Assembly: GCA_022774085.1 (NCBI GenBank)
Contig: JALFNZ010000146.1
Span: forward strand, 1 to 39,926
DNA from: Bacteroidales bacterium
GTDB lineage: Bacteria > Bacteroidota > Bacteroidia > Bacteroidales > UBA932
Direction: 5' to 3'
DNA: 39,926 nt
The position numbers were made by a program, and so were the translations under genes. Of this stretch, positions 33,104 to 39,926 are shown piece by piece. The notes below the pieces were generated by a model. The model saw only the letters and a list, made by a program, of their open reading frames with translations, was not told the origin of the DNA and searched no databases. Position 1 is the first letter of the stretch. Every line of letters starts with the position of its first letter.

Positions 33104-34011
33104 AAGCAAGACTGACCTTTCTCGGCAGCGGCACCTCTCAGGGAGTGCCTATGATCGGATGCGGATGTGAAGTCTGCCACAGCACCGACCCGAGAGATAA
33201 AAGATTGAGGGCAAGTGTCCTGGTTGAATACGGAGACATGACCATACTTGTGGATGCAGGACCTGATTTCAGGCAGCAGATGCTTCGTGCAGGAGTAGGC
33301 CATCTTGATGCTATCCTCCTGACACACAACCACAAGGATCACACAGGAGGCCTTGATGATGTGCGGGCATTCAACTATCTGGAAGGCCTGCCGGCTGAAA
33401 TATATTGTGAGCCATATGTCGAAGAGTCCCTCAGGAAAGAATATTCATACGCCTTTGAGGAGAAAAAATATCCGGGTGCTCCGGAGTGGCATGTGCACAA
33501 TATTGATGAGAACCCATTCGATATCGTGGCCGAATCTTCATTCGACCGGATTGTTTGGCTGAGCGGGCAAGGATACAAGCATGTCCATGAACAAGTTCCG
33601 GAAGACCAGCTTAAAAAGCCTGTGCACATCATCCCGATACGTGGAATGCATTACAAACTGCCGGTACTAGGCTACCGCTTCGGGAACATTGCCTACTGCA
33701 CTGACATGAATTACATCCCCGAAGAGGAATTCGAAAAACTTCATGATCTTGACCACTTCATTATCAACACTGTGAAGAAAGGCAAGCACATTTCCCATTT
33801 CGCGCTTGACGAAGCTGTGGAGGTAGTCCGCAGGGTAGGAGCAAAGCACAGTTGGCTGACCCATATTTCCCATCAGCTTCCACTCTGGCGGGAGCTTGCA
33901 GCAGAACTTCCCGGAGGGGCCGAAGCCGCACGCCTTCTTGAAAACGGGACAAAGGCCGGGGACCTTCCTGTCGGAAGCATCCTGCCGGCCTATGACGGTC
34001 TTGTGCTTTAG
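33100..34011 (+). CDS. Metallo-beta-lactamase-fold hydrolase, PhnP-like
   Basis: 303 residues starting LTFLGSGTSQGVPMIGCGCEVCHS, the opening of PhnP-like phosphodiesterases, with the zinc motif THNHKDHTGG (about 75-84) and later His/Asp residues in IRGMHYK, AYCTDMNY and HISHF. PhnP cleaves cyclic phosphoribosyl phosphates in phosphonate breakdown, but no phosphonate genes are near; in Bacteroidota such proteins usually stand in general operons, and the substrate is unknown. Translation is coupled to mtaB by ATGA. It ends 27 nt from the convergent receptor gene. Confidence 0.85.
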   Translation: MKARLTFLGSGTSQGVPMIGCGCEVCHSTDPRDKRLRASVLVEYGDMTILVDAGPDFRQQMLRAGVGHLDAILLTHNHKDHTGGLDDVRAFNYLEGLPAEIYCEPYVEESLRKEYSYAFEEKKYPGAPEWHVHNIDENPFDIVAESSFDRIVWLSGQGYKHVHEQVPEDQLKKPVHIIPIRGMHYKLPVLGYRFGNIAYCTDMNYIPEEEFEKLHDLDHFIINTVKKGKHISHFALDEAVEVVRRVGAKHSWLTHISHQLPLWRELAAELPGGAEAARLLENGTKAGDLPVGSILPAYDGLVL

Positions 34012-34038
34012 ACCACAAAGTAGCTGATATACAGATTT

Positions 34039-36581
34039 TTACATTCGGGAGCTTTCATCGAGCTTACCGACATTGCGTCTTGCAGCCGATGTTGCCTTAC
34101 CAAATCTCCAGCTAACGCCCAATTTGAACGTAGTCATAGTATTTATCTGGTAGATTGAGTATGAAAGGCGGCCCTGATCGTAAATTTTCAGATTCTGATT
34201 CAGACTGCAGAAAATATCATCAACCGCAAAGTCGAGCGAGAGTTTTCCTTCAAGGAAGGTCTTGTTCAGGAAGAAATTCACTGTCCATAATCTGTCGGCC
34301 TTGTAGAATCCGACATTCTGGCTCGTGCAATAGTACCCCGACAGTCCGGTCTTGAAATTAAGCGGCAGGAAGAAGGTCGTGGCGGCATAACCAAGGAACA
34401 TTCCACCTTTGTTGACATATCCGCTCTGGAGTCCGGTCTGGAGTTCAGGATAGGCTTTGAAATTATTATAACGATAAGATGCTGAAACTGTTATATTCCA
34501 CCATTTTGTAATCGGCTGCTCCGACAGGGAAAGCTGTGCGTAAGCGAAATCCTGAGTTCCGGAGTTATCATATACAAGTCCTATGCTTCCGTTTTCCTTA
34601 TCGAATTTAGGAACCTGCATTCCATTGAAATTCAAGGTTTTAGCATAACCTCCACTAATTGAGAGCCTGCCGAAGAGGACAGCCGTAAGGCTTACGTTGT
34701 GCGAATATTCGGGCTGCAGGTCAACCTTTCCATGGACATAGGTTGTAGCATTCACATAGCTCTTGAACGGATTGAGCTGCCAGTATTTCGGACGGCTGAT
34801 ACGATAGGCATAATTCACTGAAAATATGTATTTCTGCGAAGGCATGTATGTGAGAGTGGCATTCGGGAACACATCAAAATACTTGTCTGAAGTCCTTGGA
34901 GCACTCTGCCAGAGTCCTTGGGTGAATGTCATTTCTCCGCGAAGGCCTGCCTGGCATTCCACTTTGCATTGAACTGCTTTGCAACATTCACATAGGCCGC
35001 ACCAATCCATTCGCGGTATCTGAAATGGTCCTGTGTGCCAGGATCAGAGGCAAGTTCCCAAGGATTGGTGCTTACATTGTAGTCATAACGATTGAAATTA
35101 TTGTTTGTCAATGACATGGCTCCTTTGAAACCAGCCTCGATTCGGCCGGTCTGTTTCCAGAATATAGTGGTGTAGTCGGACTTCAGGGATGCAAGATGGA
35201 GGGTTCGGTCTGTATCTTCAAGGAATCCGTAGTCAGTGTAACCGGACAGGTCTGCCTGAGGAAAGTCCTCCAGGGATGGGATTACCTCCCATTTATTTTT
35301 CTGAGTATTGGCATCCCTTGAATTCTTGAGGCTGTAGTCTGCATTCAAAGTGATGGATGCAGCACGGCTTGGGTCAAAATCATGGGTATAATTAAGATTG
35401 GCATATACGAAAGCTCCATTTTCCACCGTGTTGGTTGCACTCCTCATCCCGGAATACAAGGTCTGCTGAGGAGTACCCCAATTCTTGTAATTGCTGATGG
35501 TGCTTCCATCGCGGGAGTTGCTCGGGGAATTGCTGGTGGTGACATTAGCTATGACACCGAATACATCTTTGCCTGTTATATGCCAGTCATTCTGGATTTT
35601 CACGTTATGACCGGTCTGAGCCACGTCCATATAGGTTTCAGATTCCTGCAGGTCGGAATAATCTGCTCCATACCATTTGTTTTCCCTTACCATGGCACTC
35701 TGTTTCATATAGCTCGGGCTATATGAAAACATGGTATAGGTCTTGTCGGACTTATAAACAAGGTTGGCAGTGCCGTCGAAGGCCATTCCGTTGTTTATGT
35801 CCGTGTGGAGAGGTTTGAGTTTGAATGCTCCTGTAGCGGATATGGATCCGCTAAGACCCTGCATGAAACCCTTGCGGGTCTTGAGGTTGATGATACCGCC
35901 TGAACCCTCGGCATCATATTTCGCTGAAGGACTGGACATTAGTTCCACCTTTTCTATTGTGGTTCCGGGATTTCCTTTCAGGAACACTTCAAGGTCCTTT
36001 CCGGACAGATTTGAAGGGCGTCCGTCTATCCAGACTGCTACGGTCTGGCCGTTCAGCTGCACATTTCCGTCCTTGTCAACAGTCACTCCGGGAGAGTTTT
36101 TTAGTACATCAAGGGCATTGCCAGTCTTTGCTGCGGCAAGTTCAGATACATTGAGCACAATCTTGTCGAAATGATGTTCAATCAGTTCCCTTTTTCCGGA
36201 GACCACGGCAGAAGCCAGGGCCTGTGCATCTTCTTCAAGGACTATTGTCTTGATTTTCAATGTGTCACCCTGTACCTCAGTTATACAATCCTTCAAATTT
36301 GAAACGAATTCCTTATAACCGACAAACGAGCAAACAAGCCTCAGTTCATCAACTGAATCAACAGCCCTTACGGATTTCATCTCATAGTTACCGTCTTCAT
36401 TGGTTGCTGTTCCGGCAAGCACCGCACCCTGACCGTTTACAATGGCTACCGTCGCATATTCGACAGGAACTGAATTTGAATCAATGACATTACCTTTATA
36501 TATCAGGATGCCCTGCTGTGAAGATGCATGGGCTGCGAATGACATTGTCAAGGCAAGTAGTAATACTGATAATCTTTTCAT
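34039..36581 (-). pseudogene. Outer-membrane beta-barrel receptor, broken by one frameshift
   Basis: Two frames on the minus strand make up one gene. The first (36581 to 34929) holds a signal peptide (MKRLSVLLLALTMSFAAHA), a carboxypeptidase-regulatory-like domain (about 25-105), a plug domain (NALDVLKNSPGV, IDGRPSNLSG, SAKYDAEGSGGIINLKT) and the first barrel strands. It then hits TGA after NAKWNARQAFAEK. The second frame continues the barrel from about QAGLRGEMTFTQGLW to 34039. Supplying one base near 34950-34955 (AATGCC before AGG) would join NAKWNA to QAGLRGE smoothly, so a one-base deletion or sequencing error is likely. It belongs to the TonB-dependent-receptor-like family with an outer-membrane beta-barrel C-domain; no SusD partner is present. 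Ligand unknown. Confidence 0.83.
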
Positions 36582-36734
36582 ATCTTGCAGTAAATTAGTG
36601 TAAATCAATAGATTTTATCTCCCGTTGTGTATTAGTACAATAGTACACTGCAAAATAAGTACATAATTTTCATATATGCAATAGTTTAATACAACAAATA
36701 ACAATTGATTTTTAAAAAGGATTCCGGCAAGCCA

Positions 36735-38660
36735 CTACGGCTCAGGTGAGGACAGAAGCGCCCTGTCAAGAAGGGTACTCAGGATAGAGAGAATCTCCTC
36801 ACGACCATAAATTGCCCCATCAGGACCGGCGAAATGGTTCAACAAGTCCTGGAGGCTCCATCTTCCCTGCGGTGAAGCTGCCACCAGTTTCCTTGCATAG
36901 TCCAGGATTTCACCATGAAGCTCGGACTGCCCTGCGTCAGACTCCGCCCTGGCCTTTGAATCTTTCCCTGCACGGCATACATCACAGGTCCCGCATGGAG
37001 CGCTGTCGTGCTGTCCGAAATATTCCAAAAGATATGAACTTCTGCACTGGTCTTCCTCCTGTACATAATCAATCATCTCGGACACCCTGCGGGTTGCACA
37101 TTCCTTGAGCATAAGATATTTCTTCTTGTCCAGTTCCAGATTCTTCGGTCTGAGGCGGTTATGGTGCAGGAAAAGAACGGTGGCATGTATTGAAGGAACA
37201 TACCTTATGATGTGTTCGAGCGACAGGCGGTAGAGCAATTGCCTCAGCCAAGGCACCGACACTCTGCAAAGCATGGCAACATAGTCCTCATCAATACTGA
37301 CCGGATAATTGAATATTCCGGTATATTTCCTCATCAGCACCTCAAGAACGGCCTCGAGGGCATCCTCCTCAAAATGGATGTCATACAGGTCATTCCTGTC
37401 AGCCATGATCTGCACCTTGGTGGAAACATCCACATCTTCTGAAAGTGTCCAATGGTCTGTCCTTTCAAGATAAACTATTGAATAATAGACAGATGAACGC
37501 TGCAATTTATAATGGGCACAGAATTGCTCAAGATCGAATTTGATCTGGCGACCCTCTCCCGCCTCATAAGGTATCTGATAGAAAGTATGAACCTTCTGAT
37601 AAATATCCTCAATGTATTCAAGGCTTGGAAACGATACAGTCAAGGTCTGACGAAGCCGTTTCAAATCAGATGAATTCCAAAGCATTACAGCAAAGCTTCG
37701 TTTTCCGTCACGTCCGCCGCGTCCGGCTTCCTGAAAATAAGCCTCGGGAGAATCCGGCACGTCATAATGTATGACAAACCTTACATCCGGCTTGTCGATG
37801 CCCATGCCGAAAGCATTGGTGCAAACCATCACCCGGATTGTACCATCCTTCCATTTAAGCTGTCTGTCAGCTCTGGTCTGAGTTCCCAGACCAGCATGGT
37901 AGAACGAGGATGAAATACCTTCTGCCGAAAGAACTTGTGAGAGCTCTTCCGCATGCTTCCGGCTTCGAACATAGACTATTCCAGTGCCCTTCAATGAATT
38001 GCAAACCGCTATCATCTGTCCCTTCTTATCTTCGCATTTGCGTACGATATAGGAAAGATTCGGCCTTTCAAAACCGCTTTTCAGAAGATTCTTCTTTTCG
38101 AAACGAAGGCGAGTCATGATATCGTCAGCGACTTCAGGGGTGGCCGTGGCAGTCAGGGCAATCACGGGTGCATCCACCAGGTCCCTCAACTCCCCTATTT
38201 TCAGATAATCAGGACGGAAGTCATATCCCCATTGAGAAATGCAATGTGCCTCATCAACAACGATATAGCTTACTTTCATCTGCCCAATATACCTTCTGAA
38301 CAGAGCGGTTCCAAGCCTTTCCGGAGAGACATACAGGAATTTGAAATCACCGTAGGCCGCATTGTTCAGAGCCAGGTCCACCTCACGGTAGGTCATGCCG
38401 GCATTCACACTCAAGGCCTTGATTCCCCTAGAGGCGAGGTTCTGTACCTGGTCCTTCATCAGGGCGACAAGAGGGGTCACGACGATGGCAATCCCCTCCC
38501 TGATCATGGACGGCACCTGGAAACATACGGATTTTCCTCCTCCTGTAGGAAGAATGGCGAGAACATCCCGGCCCTCAAGGGCGGAATTCACGATATCTTC
38601 CTGCATGGGTCGGAAACTGTCATATCCCCAGTATTTTTTCAATACCTCTGAAGGAGTCAT
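36735..38660 (-). CDS. recQ: RecQ-type ATP-dependent DNA helicase
   Basis: 3'-5' helicase in recombination and repair. 641 residues: motif I LPTGGGKS (37-44), motif II VDEAHC (DEAH at 136-139), TATATP, motif [13 protein letters not shown], a zinc-binding region [12 protein letters not shown]...CGTCDVC in the C-terminal third, and a winged-helix part. The C-terminal HRDC domain of longer RecQ proteins is not evident; the tail after the zinc region is short. Bacteroidota often have two RecQ paralogues, and this is the shorter type. A TACTTTTG -7 box lies at 38725-38718 on the minus strand. Confidence 0.93.
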   Translation of the reverse strand: MTPSEVLKKYWGYDSFRPMQEDIVNSALEGRDVLAILPTGGGKSVCFQVPSMIREGIAIVVTPLVALMKDQVQNLASRGIKALSVNAGMTYREVDLALNNAAYGDFKFLYVSPERLGTALFRRYIGQMKVSYIVVDEAHCISQWGYDFRPDYLKIGELRDLVDAPVIALTATATPEVADDIMTRLRFEKKNLLKSGFERPNLSYIVRKCEDKKGQMIAVCNSLKGTGIVYVRSRKHAEELSQVLSAEGISSSFYHAGLGTQTRADRQLKWKDGTIRVMVCTNAFGMGIDKPDVRFVIHYDVPDSPEAYFQEAGRGGRDGKRSFAVMLWNSSDLKRLRQTLTVSFPSLEYIEDIYQKVHTFYQIPYEAGEGRQIKFDLEQFCAHYKLQRSSVYYSIVYLERTDHWTLSEDVDVSTKVQIMADRNDLYDIHFEEDALEAVLEVLMRKYTGIFNYPVSIDEDYVAMLCRVSVPWLRQLLYRLSLEHIIRYVPSIHATVLFLHHNRLRPKNLELDKKKYLMLKECATRRVSEMIDYVQEEDQCRSSYLLEYFGQHDSAPCGTCDVCRAGKDSKARAESDAGQSELHGEILDYARKLVAASPQGRWSLQDLLNHFAGPDGAIYGREEILSILSTLLDRALLSSPEP

Positions 38661-38717
38661 AGGGCGAATAAATGCTCAAGTTCTGCATTTGTAAAACTTG
38701 AAATTAAGGTCTGCGGG

Positions 38718-38795
38718 CAAAAGTAATAAATTACAATAAAGATAGAAAATTTGACAGAACGATTTTGCACAATATCCGATTTTTTACTAAATTTG
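38718..38795. promoter_or_regulatory. Divergent promoters of recQ and pckA
   Basis: For pckA (plus): TTTG (38764-38767), 20-nt spacer, TAAATTTG (38788-38795), start near 38801. For recQ (minus): -7 box TACTTTTG (38725-38718), start near 38712, about 52 nt before the gene, without a clear -33 box. Confidence 0.6.
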
Positions 38796-38800
38796 CACCG

Positions 38801-38850
38801 CCCTAATTGAGGGGTTATCCGTAAGGATAAGTTGACTCATGATAAATGAG
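38801..38850 (+). promoter_or_regulatory. Three consecutive hairpins in the pckA 5' leader
   Basis: CCCT-aattg-AGGG (38801-38813), TTATCC-GTAA-GGATAA (38815-38830) and CTCAT-gataa-ATGAG (38836-38850). The first begins at the predicted transcript start. About 39 unstructured, AT-rich nt follow before the ATG. No T run marks a terminator. A stabilising 5' structure or a regulatory leader are both possible; it matches no riboswitch class I recognise. Confidence 0.5.
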
Positions 38851-38889
38851 CACAGGTACGAAATAAACCTTAATAATTTTTAGATTTAT

Positions 38890-39926
38890 ATGAGCAAAAT
38901 CGATTTGACCAAGTACGGCATCACTGGTGCCACAGAGGTAGTTTACAACCCTGACTACGACACTCTGTACAACGACGAACTCAATCCTGCACTTGAAGGT
39001 TTCGACAAAGGAACCCTTACTGAGCTCGGAGCTGTGAACGTAATGACTGGCGTTTACACTGGCCGTTCTCCTAAAGACAAATTCTTTGTAATGGACCAGA
39101 CCAGCAAAGACACTGTATGGTGGACTTCTGAGGAGTACAAGAATGACAACAAGCCAGTTACCCCTGAGACTTGGAAAGCTCTCAAGGAGCTTGCTGTAAA
39201 GGAGCTTTCTAACAAGAAACTCTATGTTGTCGATACTTTCTGCGGTGCAAACCCTGCAACCCGTCTTAAAGTACGTTTCATCGTTGAAGTTGCATGGCAG
39301 GCACACTTCGTAAAGAACATGTTCATCCGTCCTACAGAGGAGGAGCTTGCAGCTTACGGCGAGCCTGATTTCGTAGTATTCAACGCTTCAAAGGCAAAAG
39401 TTGAGAACTACAAGGAGCTCGGCCTCAACTCTGAGACTGCAGTTGTGTTCAACCTTACATCAAAAGAGCAGGTCATCATCAACACATGGTACGGCGGTGA
39501 GATGAAGAAAGGTATGTTCTCAATCATGAACTATCTCAACCCTCTCCGTGGCATCGCTTCAATGCACTGCTCTGCAAACACAGACAAGGAAGGAAAGAGC
39601 TCAGCTATCTTCTTCGGTCTTTCAGGAACAGGTAAGACCACCCTTTCAACCGACCCTAAACGTCTGCTTATCGGTGACGACGAGCACGGCTGGGATGACG
39701 AGGGAGTCTTCAACTACGAAGGCGGTTGCTACGCAAAAGTTATCAACCTCGACCCAGAGTCAGAGCCAGATATCTACAGAGCAATCAAGAAAGACGCTCT
39801 CCTTGAGAACGTTACAGTACTCGAAGGTGGCAAATGTGACTTCGCTGACAAGAGTGTAACCGAGAACACCCGCGTATCTTACCCTATCTACCACATTGAC
39901 AACATCGTCAAACCAGTTTCAAAGGG
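38890..39926 (+). CDS. pckA: Phosphoenolpyruvate carboxykinase (ATP), 3' end outside window
   Basis: Interconverts oxaloacetate and PEP with ATP/ADP; in many anaerobic Bacteroidota it runs toward CO2 fixation during succinate formation. The 345 visible codons include the substrate-site segment [24 protein letters not shown], the kinase-1 loop [11 protein letters not shown] (about 242-252) and the metal-site region [10 protein letters not shown]. The family is about 535 residues, so roughly the last third is missing. Codon choice (many CGT, CTC, AAG/AAC) looks biased as in highly expressed genes. Long structured 5' leader. Confidence 0.96.
   Translation, partial: MSKIDLTKYGITGATEVVYNPDYDTLYNDELNPALEGFDKGTLTELGAVNVMTGVYTGRSPKDKFFVMDQTSKDTVWWTSEEYKNDNKPVTPETWKALKELAVKELSNKKLYVVDTFCGANPATRLKVRFIVEVAWQAHFVKNMFIRPTEEELAAYGEPDFVVFNASKAKVENYKELGLNSETAVVFNLTSKEQVIINTWYGGEMKKGMFSIMNYLNPLRGIASMHCSANTDKEGKSSAIFFGLSGTGKTTLSTDPKRLLIGDDEHGWDDEGVFNYEGGCYAKVINLDPESEPDIYRAIKKDALLENVTVLEGGKCDFADKSVTENTRVSYPIYHIDNIVKPVSK

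Noticed and set aside
34929..35010. Programmed frameshift in the receptor gene
   Set aside because: No slippery heptamer, homopolymer or downstream pseudoknot is apparent, and beta-barrel receptors are not known to use one.

Overview
The window looks like chromosomal DNA of a Bacteroidales species (phylum Bacteroidota). Four things point there. Promoters repeatedly fit the Bacteroidota pattern TTTG - 18 to 20 nt - TAnnTTTG and good -35/-10 boxes are absent. The tmRNA tag ends in YALAA. There is a small protein starting MADNYLE of a type I associate with Bacteroides relatives. The gene families (Wza/Wzc/CpsB capsule export set, TamB-rsmI-folB-mtaB run, outer-membrane beta-barrel receptor with a carboxypeptidase-like N-domain) are also typical. 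No transposase, integrase, phage gene, rRNA or CRISPR array was seen. Genus cannot be named from this.

Layout. (1) 1-4538, minus strand: an apparent operon of an HPr-kinase-like protein, an ABC exporter, a membrane HAMP protein and a K+ transporter TrkH (cut by the window start). An S26-type peptidase-like gene diverges from it. (2) 5001-7394: manC with a small downstream gene, and a membrane-anchored alpha/beta hydrolase. (3) 7391-15651, minus strand: a compact six-gene polysaccharide operon read in the order export lipoprotein, tyrosine autokinase with a Tyr-Gly tail, PHP-type tyrosine phosphatase, membrane nucleotide-sugar 4,6-dehydratase, UDP-glucuronate epimerase-like enzyme, UDP-glucose dehydrogenase. 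(4) 15733-19068: an RNA-rich stretch with tmRNA, an attenuator-controlled asnB, tRNA-Val with a duplicated 3' tail, tandem palindromic repeats and the SRP RNA. (5) 19175-26000: housekeeping genes cdd, mnmA, two flavoproteins, tRNA-Thr, a formate/nitrite-type channel and tsaD. (6) 26127-34011: tamB, rsmI-like, folB, mtaB and a metallo-hydrolase overlapping or nearly touching one another. (7) 34039-end: a frameshifted outer-membrane receptor, recQ, and the start of pckA.

The most striking signal is upstream of asnB. A 25-codon reading frame at 16276-16353 carries nine Asn codons. It is followed by a 6-bp antiterminator pairing and then, 19 nt before the asnB start, by a mutually exclusive intrinsic terminator with seven T. 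This has every part of a ribosome-mediated attenuator sensing charged tRNA-Asn, and its predicted promoter places the transcript start within a few bases of the leader ATG.

Other points worth a look are the duplicated and inverted tRNA-Val tail, two 58-bp palindromic units in tandem, a promoter palindrome before tRNA-Thr, an orphan kinase/peptidase/exporter set resembling peptide maturation genes without a visible substrate, and tamB, which has no usable ATG.
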